Assembly (NCBI GenBank): GCA_037440525.1
Contig: JBBITW010000063.1
Span: 1-17,605, forward strand
Length of the DNA stretch: 17,605 nucleotides
Direction: 5' to 3'
Source: JBBITW01 sp037440525
GTDB taxonomy: Bacteria; Desulfobacterota; BSN033; UBA1163
Shown here: piece after piece, positions 1 to 7,029 of the stretch
How the letters are laid out: each line of letters opens with the position of its first letter
Position numbering within the stretch: position 1 is the first letter of the stretch
Notes under the pieces: generated by a model
What the model was told of the DNA's origin: nothing
Database searches by the model: none
The model's input: only the letters and a program-made list of their open reading frames with translations
Translations under genes and position numbers: made by a program

Positions 1-60
1 GCTTTTTCACCCCACCTCCCCAGTCTATAAGAATAGTTTTTAATACTTTTTCAGAAGTCT
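1..60. other. Left-edge sequence, possible start of a divergent leftward gene
   Basis: No complete gene fits here. On the minus strand a GGAGG (19 to 15) lies four bases before a GTG at 10 to 8, followed by two Lys codons running off the edge. This could be the start of a divergent leftward gene, but only three codons are visible. Nothing else is recognised before the csp promoter. Confidence 0.2.
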
Positions 61-72
61 CAAAAAATTTAC

Positions 73-101
73 TTGACTTTTAAAAAAATTTTTCTCATAA
101 T
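73..101 (+). promoter_or_regulatory. Sigma-70-type promoter of the cold-shock gene
   Basis: TTGACT (73-78) is a five-of-six match to the -35 consensus. It is followed after 17 bp by CATAAT (96-101), a five-of-six match to the -10 consensus. Transcription would begin near 108, giving a leader of about 137 nt before the csp start codon. Long leaders are typical of cold-shock genes. Confidence 0.7.
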
Positions 102-108
102 GATGTTA

Positions 109-216
109 TTGTAAGTTGTAAGGAGTGGTGGTTTGGATCAAAAGAGGTCACAAAGGTTATTTCTCATACTTTTGTGGCCTTTTTTATTAATGTTCAATGG
201 CCATTACGACTTACAA
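109..216 (+). promoter_or_regulatory. Structured csp leader (long-range stem enclosing a hairpin)
   Basis: Bases 109-121, at the predicted 5' end of the transcript, are complementary to 204-216. This gives 13 consecutive pairs including one G-U. After a small bulge, 126-129 can pair with 200-203. The closed domain contains the terminator-like hairpin at 145-180 and ends about ten bases before the Shine-Dalgarno sequence (227-238). A folded leader that responds to temperature or to the Csp protein is the natural reading. The pairing is seen in the sequence; the regulatory role is inferred. Confidence 0.5.
145..185 (+). terminator. Terminator-like hairpin inside the csp leader (attenuator candidate)
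   Basis: Bases 145-156 pair with 169-180 (12 pairs, two of them G-U) around a 12-nt loop, and a T run covers 180-185. This is the form of a rho-independent terminator, yet it lies between the csp promoter and the csp gene. It could attenuate csp transcription or end a separate small RNA of about 78 nt starting near 108. CspA-family proteins are known to melt such hairpins and act as antiterminators, so autoregulation is possible. Confidence 0.55.
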
Positions 217-244
217 AATTTAAGTAGGGAGGAGGTGAGTTGTA

Positions 245-448
245 GTGGCCAAGGGTCGGGTCAAATGGTTTAATGAAAAAAAGGGTTATGGTTTTATATC
301 AAGAGAAGATGGTGGAGATGTCTTTGTTCACTTTTCATCAATCAAGAAGGAAGGGTTCAAAACTCTTTATGAAGGAGACGAGGTAGAATTTGAGATCTCT
401 GAGGGGCCAAAAGGTTTACAGGCAACAAATGTTACGGTTCTAAGTTGA
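245..448 (+). CDS. Cold-shock protein, CspA family
   Basis: This is a single-domain cold-shock protein of 67 residues, the normal length for the family. It folds as a five-stranded OB barrel that binds single-stranded RNA and DNA and acts as an RNA chaperone in the cytoplasm. The N-terminal KGRVKWFN, the RNP1 motif KGYGFI (13-18) and the RNP2 motif VFVHF (26-30) are all intact, including the nucleic-acid-stacking aromatics. Translation starts at GTG 245, supported by an unusually strong Shine-Dalgarno (GGGAGGAGGTGA, 227-238) six bases upstream. The gene has its own promoter at 73-101, a long structured leader, and a terminator directly downstream, so it is monocistronic. Whether it is cold-induced or constitutive cannot be read from the protein. 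The family assignment is secure; the specific paralogue (cspA, B, C and so on) cannot be decided. Confidence 0.97.
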   Translation: MAKGRVKWFNEKKGYGFISREDGGDVFVHFSSIKKEGFKTLYEGDEVEFEISEGPKGLQATNVTVLS

Positions 449-471
449 AAGAAATCCTCTATTCCTAAGGG

Positions 472-503
472 AAAAGACCCCTTATCAGATGGGGTCTTTT
501 TTT
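472..503 (+). terminator. Rho-independent terminator after csp
   Basis: A perfect 10-bp stem, AAAAGACCCC (472-481) with GGGGTCTTTT (491-500), encloses a 9-nt loop. The T run covers 497-503. It lies 23 bp after the csp stop codon and separates csp from the next rightward gene. Confidence 0.92.
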
Positions 504-564
504 GTTTATCTAAAAAAGATTTCAAATTTTAAGGTTTTTCTAAAATGGGAAGGGAGAATCTTTC

Positions 565-1107
565 ATGACAGAGATTAAATCAACCTTAGAATTGGCATTG
601 GAGAGAACTAAAAGGTTCGAGATATCTGAAAAAGAGAGAGAAGAGATAAAACAAAAGGAGCTTCTCCAGAAGACGAATTCCTTATTAAATCGCTATAAGG
701 AAGGCTCTTTACCTCTCAGTGATTTGCTTAAGGAGATCGAAAAGACAGAAGGGGAGACTCGAAATAGATTAAAAGAAAACCTCCTCAATCAATTGATCGA
801 AGCCCTATCCCTGAAAGAAGAGGATGAAAGAGTCCTTAAAGGGATTGAGAGCCTAAAGGAGAAAGATATGAAAGGGATAAAAGAGAAATTTCACATTCTC
901 ATCTCCCAATACGAAAGGGAAAGAAGTAAAGTCTTTCAGGAATTGAAGTCTCAAATGAAGGAGGAACTGAAAAGAGAAGGTATCTGGGGAAGTGCTGTTG
1001 AGCCAAATGTTGAGGGTGATAAACGCTGGAATAAGGCCTCTGCGGAGATAGATAAGAATTATAAACCAAGATTAGAAGAGATAAAGAAGGGATTTAGAAT
1101 CTTATAA
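565..1107 (+). CDS. Charged helical protein of unknown function
   Basis: This 180-residue soluble protein has no signal peptide or membrane segment. It is very rich in Glu and Lys, and most of residues 1-135 looks helical, probably coiled coil. Near the C-terminus the pattern changes to a short motif, GIWGSAVEPN (139-148), followed by a Trp at 155 and a final charged helix. That segment looks like the conserved signature of the family. The protein resembles short uncharacterised proteins found in deltaproteobacteria, from memory possibly the DUF6657 family, but I am not certain. The start ATG has AGGGAG (551-556) eight bases upstream. The gene follows the csp terminator, so it probably has its own promoter, though none is clear between 504 and 550. 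Its 3' end overlaps the convergent leftward MBL gene by 6 bp. No function can be assigned. Confidence 0.85.
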   Translation: MTEIKSTLELALERTKRFEISEKEREEIKQKELLQKTNSLLNRYKEGSLPLSDLLKEIEKTEGETRNRLKENLLNQLIEALSLKEEDERVLKGIESLKEKDMKGIKEKFHILISQYERERSKVFQELKSQMKEELKREGIWGSAVEPNVEGDKRWNKASAEIDKNYKPRLEEIKKGFRIL

Positions 1108-1767
1108 ATAAGGATATATATTTCTTTTAATGAATTGAAAATTCCTGTAAACCATCTCTCTGCCAGATACCACTTCACCATGACCAGGGAGTAAAAGTTC
1201 TATATCGAGGTGTGAAATCCTTTCGATGCTTTCCATAAGTAATTGAGAATTTCCTTCGAGAAAATCCGTCCTTCCCACCCCGCCATAAAAGATGAGGTCA
1301 CCTGTAAAGAGTGCCTTTCTTTTTGGCCAGTAAATTGTAAGAGAACCTGGAGAATGGCCTGGAGTCTTAAAGATCTTAAACAGATCTTCTCCAAGATGAA
1401 GATCACCCTCCTCCAGGAAAAAATCGACTCGATATTTTGGAATATCCTGGCCCATCATTTCAAAAAGGTATCTTCCGCTTTCTCGAAGATAACGCTCTTC
1501 TTCACGGCTCATCGTTATACGAATGGGTTTTTCAATAAATACCTCAAGGCCTTCAAAATGGTCAGGATGGGAGTGAGTGATTATCACAAGGTCTATCTTC
1601 TCATGATCTATTCCATCTTCCCTTATCTGGGAGAAGAGATTTTTGATATGCCGTAAATGGCCTGGATCGATCAGAAGAGTCTTTTCTCCATTGATTAAAT
1701 ATGTATTACAATTATTTTCATATGGATTCTGCCAGAGATAAATATATAGATCATTCTCAATTTTCAT
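1102..1767 (-). CDS. MBL-fold metallohydrolase (glyoxalase II-like)
   Basis: This 221-residue cytoplasmic hydrolase belongs to the metallo-beta-lactamase superfamily. The di-zinc site is complete: THSHPDH places H65, H67, D69 and H70; the others are H138 in TPGHSPG, D157 in FTGDLIF and H196 in LPGHGE. The layout matches small glyoxalase II-like enzymes that cleave thioesters or lactones. The sequence does not show which substrate is used. It is the last gene of the leftward operon, 10 bp after the related 298-residue MBL gene. This context suggests it hydrolyses a CoA thioester or a lactone intermediate of the imported acid (inference). Its stop codon lies in a palindromic TTATAA (1102-1107) that also carries the stop of the convergent gene. 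No terminator is visible after it. A house-keeping hydroxyacylglutathione hydrolase is less likely given the neighbours. Confidence 0.9.
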   Translation of the reverse strand: MKIENDLYIYLWQNPYENNCNTYLINGEKTLLIDPGHLRHIKNLFSQIREDGIDHEKIDLVIITHSHPDHFEGLEVFIEKPIRITMSREEERYLRESGRYLFEMMGQDIPKYRVDFFLEEGDLHLGEDLFKIFKTPGHSPGSLTIYWPKRKALFTGDLIFYGGVGRTDFLEGNSQLLMESIERISHLDIELLLPGHGEVVSGREMVYRNFQFIKRNIYPYL

Positions 1768-1777
1768 ACCATTTCTC

Positions 1778-2662
1778 TCAGATTTTAATATACCTATCGT
1801 TCTCCTTCATTACCTTTCCCAAATTAATCAGTCTCTCTAAATGTTTCTTCATCAAGGCCCTCTCACCAAATTCAAAAAATGCCTTTGGCTCACGTGGCCT
1901 ACCATAGACAATCCATGCATCCACAATCTCGTTTATTGCTCTCGGTTTCTCTAAGAGATCGAGTAATTTTCTCTCCCTCTTCTCAATGATTTGTAAATAA
2001 TCTTCCCAGGGCCTTTCGGATTCATTTAAAAAAACGCCATCTTCATGGCTTGCAATTAGATATTTTGCTCGAAGATTTCTCAGGTAATTTACAGAGTTGA
2101 TTGTTTCTTCAATACTGCTATATGTATCGCCATACCATGGACCAAATCGTGTAAGATCATAATCTCCAATAAAAAGCAAATCAAAGTCGGGAAAGAAGAA
2201 GGAGAGGTTTCCAGGGGTGTGCCCTGGTGTTGAGATTATCTCTACCTTAACTGATCCTAACTCTACTGTCTCTCCTCCCCTTAGGAAATTTATTGGCCTT
2301 CTTGGCCTGTAATGAAATTGTTTCTTTAAAACATCCCTCCAGTAATTTCTATATTCCTCATTATCTATTCCGTACCAGTCGAGGAAAACCTCCATGTCCG
2401 AAAGTGGAGGCGAATCCTTTTGGGAAATCCATAGAGGAATGTCATCAAATATATCAAGGTACATGAAATGATCCTCATGCCAGTGGCTGAGCCATATCGT
2501 CTTTACCTTCCTATCCTCTTTTAAACGAATGAGCCTCTCTCGATCAGAGGCAGGATCAATAAGCACTCCTTCGTTTTCGATAAATAATGAGTGACAGAAT
2601 GGGTATCTACCTTTATTTTCACCCTCAATGAATAGGATAGGCCCAAAAGATTGCTCCTTCAT
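1778..2662 (-). CDS. MBL-fold hydrolase with C-terminal winged-helix-like domain
   Basis: This is a second metallo-beta-lactamase-fold hydrolase, 294 residues from ATG 2662. Counting from the GTG at 2674, zinc ligands are H64, H66, D68 and H69 (SHWHEDH), H152 (TPGHTPG), D171 (IGDYD) and H210 (ASHEDG). Residues from about 240 to the end form a small helical domain resembling the winged helix at the C-terminus of LACTB2-type MBL proteins. ATG 2662 is preferred because GAGG lies six bases upstream. GTG 2674 would instead overlap the SDR stop as GTGA, which suits translational coupling and cannot be excluded. The tight link to the SDR and the downstream MBL gene marks the three as one sub-module. 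The likely role is hydrolysis of an ester, lactone or thioester intermediate; the substrate is unknown. Confidence 0.88.
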   Translation of the reverse strand: MKEQSFGPILFIEGENKGRYPFCHSLFIENEGVLIDPASDRERLIRLKEDRKVKTIWLSHWHEDHFMYLDIFDDIPLWISQKDSPPLSDMEVFLDWYGIDNEEYRNYWRDVLKKQFHYRPRRPINFLRGGETVELGSVKVEIISTPGHTPGNLSFFFPDFDLLFIGDYDLTRFGPWYGDTYSSIEETINSVNYLRNLRAKYLIASHEDGVFLNESERPWEDYLQIIEKRERKLLDLLEKPRAINEIVDAWIVYGRPREPKAFFEFGERALMKKHLERLINLGKVMKENDRYIKI

Positions 2663-2670
2663 ACAATCCC

Positions 2671-3414
2671 TCACATTCCCATTCCACCATCCACAGGGAT
2701 TACGGCACCAGTAATATAGGATCCCTTAAAGGCAAGAAAACTAACGAGTTCTGCCACCTCCTCAACCCTACCAGGCCTTCTCATAGGAATTCTTGCAAGT
2801 TCCCTTTGAACCTTCTCTTCGGTATCGAATAATGGGGCGGTCATATCGGTTCGTATAAAGCCTGGTATAACGATGTTAGCAGTGATATTCTTTCTCGCAA
2901 CCTCCTTTGCCAACGATTTTGTAAAACCAATAAGACCTGCCTTTGCAGCTCCATAGGCTGTATCTCCAGGAAAACCATGTACTCCAACATCGGATGAGAT
3001 ATTGATGACCCTTCCCCACTCCCTTTCAATCATGATTGGAACAATATAACGACAGCAATTAAATGTCCCCTTAAGAATAGAGCTGATAACAATATCCCAG
3101 TCCGAAGGAGCAAGGTTCTGAATCCTTCCTCCACGGTGAAGGGCAGCATTATTCACGAGTATGTCAATCCCTCCAAATTTTTCTACTACCTTATCAACCA
3201 TCCTTTTAACTTCCTCTTCATCTGCTACATCCGCCTTAAATGAGATTGCCTCACGGCCCAGATTAAAAATCTCCCTAACAACCTCATCTGCAGAATCAGC
3301 CCTTGATCTGTAATTGACAACAACATCAGCACCCTCCTTAGCCAAATCGATTGCGATGGCCCTTCCGATCCCTCTCGATGCCCCTGTCACTAAAGCCACC
3401 TTTTTAGACTTCAT
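2671..3414 (-). CDS. SDR-family oxidoreductase, FabG-like
   Basis: This 247-residue classical short-chain dehydrogenase/reductase has the usual length for 3-oxoacyl-ACP reductase (FabG) and related 3-hydroxyacyl-CoA dehydrogenases. The Rossmann cofactor motif TGASRGIG is at 10-17, NNAA at 86-89, and the catalytic Ser139, Tyr152 and Lys156 are in place (ISS and YGAAK). The C-terminus ends in the typical TGAVIPVDGGMGM. A strong GAGGAG lies six bases before ATG 3414. The gene sits between the acyl-CoA synthetase and two MBL hydrolases in a catabolic operon. That setting favours oxidation of a hydroxyl or reduction of a keto group on a CoA-bound or free substrate, rather than fatty-acid synthesis. 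NAD versus NADP preference is not decided here. Family is certain; substrate is inferred. Confidence 0.92.
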   Translation of the reverse strand: MKSKKVALVTGASRGIGRAIAIDLAKEGADVVVNYRSRADSADEVVREIFNLGREAISFKADVADEEEVKRMVDKVVEKFGGIDILVNNAALHRGGRIQNLAPSDWDIVISSILKGTFNCCRYIVPIMIEREWGRVINISSDVGVHGFPGDTAYGAAKAGLIGFTKSLAKEVARKNITANIVIPGFIRTDMTAPLFDTEEKVQRELARIPMRRPGRVEEVAELVSFLAFKGSYITGAVIPVDGGMGM

Positions 3415-3466
3415 AAGATTCTCCTCGGATACAAAGTGTTTTCTTCCATCCAGATATATTTTTATT

Positions 3467-5062
3467 CTATGCTGATCTAATCTTTCTTAATTCTCCCTTT
3501 ATAACCTTGCCTGCTGGATTTCTTGGTAAGGCCTCCCTAAACTCCACATATTTTGGAACCTTATATTTTGCTAAGTATCGGCTACAGAATTCCTGAATCT
3601 CCTCGGGCGATGCCTGCTCATTTGGCTTCAATACAATAACCGCCTTTACTTCCTCTCCAAAGATTGGGTCAGGAACACCCACTGTAACTGCCTCCAACAC
3701 CTTTGGATTCCTGTATAACACATTTTCAACCTCGAGGCTCCATATCTTTTCTCCCCCTCGATTGATCATATCTTTGATTCTATCAAGAATATAAACATAT
3801 CCCTCTTTATCAATCATCGCAACATCTCCGGTATGCACCCAACCCTCTACGACTGTTTTTTTTGTGGCCTCAGGATTATTCCAGTATTCTTTCAAGGTCA
3901 GACAGCCTCTTATTAGAAGTTCCCCTGCATCCCCAGGTGGTAACTCCCTCCCAGTTTCATCAACAACTTTGATGTCTATTATGGGGATTGGAAGGCCAAC
4001 TGATCCTTTATGACTCAATGCCTCTTCGAGGCTTGTGGTTGTTAAAGTCATCCCACAGGCCTCTGTGAGGCCGTATCCTGGGCAGAGTTTAAATCCTTTC
4101 AATCTCTTCAAACAGAGGTTTAGGAGTTCCTCAGGGGTTGAGGATCCCCCTGCTGCAAAAAGACGTAGGGAGCTTAAGTTGTAACGATCAAACTCCGGCA
4201 CATTTAGCATTAACCACAATATTGTAGGGACACCTATCATTGTTGTAATCTTCTCCTCTTCGATGATCTTGATTGCATCGACAGCACTAAATTTCTTCAT
4301 AAATACCGAAGTAATTCCAGCATAAACAGCACCACAAAAATCCATTATAAGTCCAGTGGCATGAAACAAAGGTACAGGACATAAGTTCTTATCCCTTCCC
4401 GCAGACCACTCCAAAAGCTCTGCCACACACATCGCTTCAGCAATCATCCCTCTATGACTAAGGACTGCCCCTTTAGGTCGGCCTGTTGTCCCTGATGTAT
4501 ACATTATGACGGCACTATCCGTCTCATCAACCTGGTTTTTAACTGCTATGTCTTCTCTCTTCTTAAGCAAATCCTCGAACTCTTCAGTCCCTGTCACAAA
4601 TATATTTCTTACCTCTTTAATTTCCGATTTAATCCCGATTATGACTTCGCGAAATTCTGAGTCTACAATAATAATTTTTGAAACCGAATCATTTATTTGA
4701 AAGGCTGCCTCTTCCCCTTTATATGCAGTATTGAGGGGCACTGCTAATGCGCCTATCTTTTGTATGGCAAAGAAGCTCACCGCAAATTCCCATCCATTCC
4801 TCATCATCAATGCAACCCTGTCACCTTTCCTTATTCCATATCGGTGATAAAGGGCAGATGAAAAATTATCTACCAGAGAAGCAAACCGGTTATAAGTAAG
4901 TCTGTAATCCCCGCAAATAATCGCTTCGAGATCTCCATAGTTTTGAACCGTATTGGTTAGAAGCTCTGTGAGATTCTTTGGCCTATTACTGAAAACTATT
5001 TCATTATACCCATATGGAGTCGGGATCTCCATGAGTTGATGTTTTGTCTTTAGTCTTTTCAT
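3467..5062 (-). CDS. AMP-forming acyl-CoA synthetase (intact)
   Basis: This is a class I adenylate-forming enzyme that activates a carboxylic acid with ATP and CoA. From ATG 5062 it has 531 residues, a normal length. Visible motifs (numbered from 5062) are the phosphate loop YTSGTTGRPKG (188-198), GYGLTEA, the hinge HTGD with LDRIKDMINRGGEK, and the catalytic C-terminal Lys in NPAGKVIKGEL (K519). A longer reading frame starts at GTG 5080. GGGAGG lies just four bases before ATG 5062 and nothing suitable precedes 5080, so the shorter start is preferred. It follows the second TRAP transporter, so it probably activates the acid that transporter imports. Long- or medium-chain fatty acids, aromatic acids and dicarboxylates are all possible; family motifs do not settle specificity. 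It is not a recent duplicate of the frameshifted synthetase at 12037-13568. Confidence 0.93.
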   Translation of the reverse strand: MKRLKTKHQLMEIPTPYGYNEIVFSNRPKNLTELLTNTVQNYGDLEAIICGDYRLTYNRFASLVDNFSSALYHRYGIRKGDRVALMMRNGWEFAVSFFAIQKIGALAVPLNTAYKGEEAAFQINDSVSKIIIVDSEFREVIIGIKSEIKEVRNIFVTGTEEFEDLLKKREDIAVKNQVDETDSAVIMYTSGTTGRPKGAVLSHRGMIAEAMCVAELLEWSAGRDKNLCPVPLFHATGLIMDFCGAVYAGITSVFMKKFSAVDAIKIIEEEKITTMIGVPTILWLMLNVPEFDRYNLSSLRLFAAGGSSTPEELLNLCLKRLKGFKLCPGYGLTEACGMTLTTTSLEEALSHKGSVGLPIPIIDIKVVDETGRELPPGDAGELLIRGCLTLKEYWNNPEATKKTVVEGWVHTGDVAMIDKEGYVYILDRIKDMINRGGEKIWSLEVENVLYRNPKVLEAVTVGVPDPIFGEEVKAVIVLKPNEQASPEEIQEFCSRYLAKYKVPKYVEFREALPRNPAGKVIKGELRKIRSA

Positions 5063-5120
5063 ATAACCTCCCATCTCCACTATTATTGGTTGATAAAAAT
5101 GGGTAGCCCCCCTATCAAAT

Positions 5121-6416
5121 TCACTTCATTGTCCTCGGTAAAAATAGGCTAATCTCTGGGAAAGCAACTATTAAACCAATGGCTATTAAATACATGATGA
5201 CAAACGGAAATATCCCGCGAAAAATCTCCTCCATAGGAACCTTTGTCACTCCTTGAACAATATAAACATTGATTGCCACCGGAGGAGTGACCATTCCTAA
5301 CTCCGCCATCATGCAGATGAGAACACCAAACCAAACCGGATCAAAGCCCAATTGAACAATGACAGGAAAGAAGATTGGAACTGTAAGTAAAATCATACCA
5401 AGGGTATCAAGAAACATACCAAGGGGGATATAAAGTAGAAGCATACAGATTACTATTCCAATGGGTGGTATTGGAAGGCTAACAATCCAGTTGCTAATAG
5501 CAGCAGGGACACCTGCTATTCCGAGGAATATATTAAATATGCTTGCCCCGATTAGAATGAATAAAATATAGCAAGTAATCTGGGCAGAGTCTCTTAAGGT
5601 GGCAAGAAAGGCAGATAATGATATACGTTTAATAAGGGCGAGCACAAAGGCACCAAAAGCACCAATACAACCTGCCTCTGATGGAGAAAAAATACCGATG
5701 TATAAACCCCCTATTACGAGAATGAAAAGTCCCAACATACCCCAGATACTTGTCAAGGAATAGATCTTCTCCTTCAGGGGAAAGGATTCACCAGGAGGAC
5801 CCAATTCAGGGTTTCTTTTACACATACCTAATATAAGTAGTATAAATAACCCTGAAAGCAACAGGCCGGGGAAAATTCCTGCTATTAATAGTGCACCTAT
5901 GGATGTCTCAGTAATGATTCCGAGGATTATGAAGATTGTACTCGGTGGGATGAGAATCCCCAGGGTACCTCCAGCCGCAATTGTTGCGGTTGCCAAACGA
6001 GGGCTATAATTGTATCTTTTCATGTCAGGGTATGCAATAGTGCCCATCGTAGCTGCCGATGCTACACTTGATCCAGTGCATGCAGCAAAGGCAGTGCAGG
6101 CTGCCATTGTTGCGAGGGCCAATCCTCCTGGAAGTTTAGCCATGATCTTATAGGCAGAATCAAAAAGATTTCGACTTATTCCAGAGTAGAATGCAAATTG
6201 TCCCATCAGAACAAATAGGGGAACTGCACAGAGCACGAAAGAGGCTACCTGTGAATAGGGATTTCCTCCAAGGAGGTTTAATGCCGGCATCAAACCCTTA
6301 ATAAGGACCGTCCCTACAAAGCCCACCAGGGCAAAGGAAAAGCCGAGGGGCAGACCCAGAAAAGAGAGTAAAAGGAAGGCCCCAACTGCTAAAAAGCCAA
6401 TAAGCAGGGGAGACAT
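5121..6416 (-). CDS. dctM: TRAP transporter large permease, DctM (system 2 in operon order)
   Basis: This 431-residue inner-membrane protein of the DctM family has about 12 hydrophobic segments spread over its whole length. It forms the ion-coupled translocation channel of a TRAP transporter. The family features are present: the GGTLGILIPPS signature near residues 148-158, a TGSS-containing segment near 114-117, and a late TPPVAINVY motif. It starts one base after the stop of the DctQ gene (TAA-G-ATG), so the two are translationally coupled. The full DctP-DctQ-DctM set at 5121-8109 lies directly upstream of the intact acyl-CoA synthetase. It is clearly homologous to, but distinct from, the DctM encoded at 9068-10369. 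The substrate is probably an organic acid, as for most TRAP systems. Confidence 0.95.
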   Translation of the reverse strand: MSPLLIGFLAVGAFLLLSFLGLPLGFSFALVGFVGTVLIKGLMPALNLLGGNPYSQVASFVLCAVPLFVLMGQFAFYSGISRNLFDSAYKIMAKLPGGLALATMAACTAFAACTGSSVASAATMGTIAYPDMKRYNYSPRLATATIAAGGTLGILIPPSTIFIILGIITETSIGALLIAGIFPGLLLSGLFILLILGMCKRNPELGPPGESFPLKEKIYSLTSIWGMLGLFILVIGGLYIGIFSPSEAGCIGAFGAFVLALIKRISLSAFLATLRDSAQITCYILFILIGASIFNIFLGIAGVPAAISNWIVSLPIPPIGIVICMLLLYIPLGMFLDTLGMILLTVPIFFPVIVQLGFDPVWFGVLICMMAELGMVTPPVAINVYIVQGVTKVPMEEIFRGIFPFVIMYLIAIGLIVAFPEISLFLPRTMK

Positions 6417-6417
6417 C

Positions 6418-6921
6418 TTAATCCCTTTCTCTTAGCTGAACTATGTATTGAAATATTTGAACCATTAAAACCAGGCTCAAAAACAAGGCACCAATGGGTA
6501 CTAAGAGCTGAGGGAGAAATATAGGTACCTCAATAGTAGGGATCTTTCTGCCCATATGCCAATAAATAGTTGTTAACACCCATCCCCGCCATAAAATCAT
6601 AATAGAAATAAAAAATGCAAAAATATTTGTAAACAGATTTAAGATGATTTGCTTTCTAAAAGAGAGACGTGAGATTAAAATCTCCACCCTCACATGTGCA
6701 TTGCTCCCCTGTGTATAGCCTAAACCAAGAAGAACTATTGCGGGCAGGAGAATCTCAAATATCTCCAATGTCCCGAGTATCGGTTTATTGAAAAGATATC
6801 TTCCCATCACATCCGATGTACCAAGCCCCATCATAAAAAACAATAAACCCATGCAAATATATCTCAGGACATTGTTAATTAGATTAATGACCTTGTTTAA
6901 TACAGAAGTTATTCCATCCAT
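6418..6921 (-). CDS. dctQ: TRAP transporter small permease, DctQ
   Basis: This 167-residue protein has four predicted transmembrane segments (roughly 12-35, 50-70, 92-112 and 130-155). It is the small membrane subunit that pairs with DctM. GTSDVMGRYLFNKP (about 33-46) is the recognisable DctQ-family stretch after helix 1. The next gene, DctM, begins one base after its stop. There is no good Shine-Dalgarno before ATG 6921. The 108-bp gap to the preceding DctP gene shows no obvious hairpin or promoter. Expression may therefore depend on read-through from the DctP gene. The family call rests on topology, length and its place between DctP and DctM. Confidence 0.88.
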   Translation of the reverse strand: MDGITSVLNKVINLINNVLRYICMGLLFFMMGLGTSDVMGRYLFNKPILGTLEIFEILLPAIVLLGLGYTQGSNAHVRVEILISRLSFRKQIILNLFTNIFAFFISIMILWRGWVLTTIYWHMGRKIPTIEVPIFLPQLLVPIGALFLSLVLMVQIFQYIVQLRERD

Positions 6922-7029
6922 GCAATCTTAGATACTAAAAATCATGGGATAAATTTGGAAACACATGGTCAGGAAATAGAGATAAAATCCTGCTTAATAT
7001 TCATCCAGCTTATGAGATCTATCTATTTA

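Noticed and set aside
128..190. A 20-codon aromatic-rich open frame (GTG 128 to TAA 190) in the csp leader, like an attenuator leader peptide
   Set aside because: The only AGGAG (121-125) is two bases from the GTG, too close for initiation. The frame overlaps the hairpin and shows no run of a single amino acid. csp genes are not known to use peptide attenuation.
1243..1656. A rightward open frame of 137 codons
   Set aside because: It is antisense to the MBL hydrolase with intact zinc ligands, and has no recognisable domain or ribosome binding site.
2671..3414. SDR as the fatty-acid synthesis FabG
   Set aside because: No acyl carrier protein, FabD, FabH or FabF gene is nearby. The neighbours are all uptake and catabolic genes.
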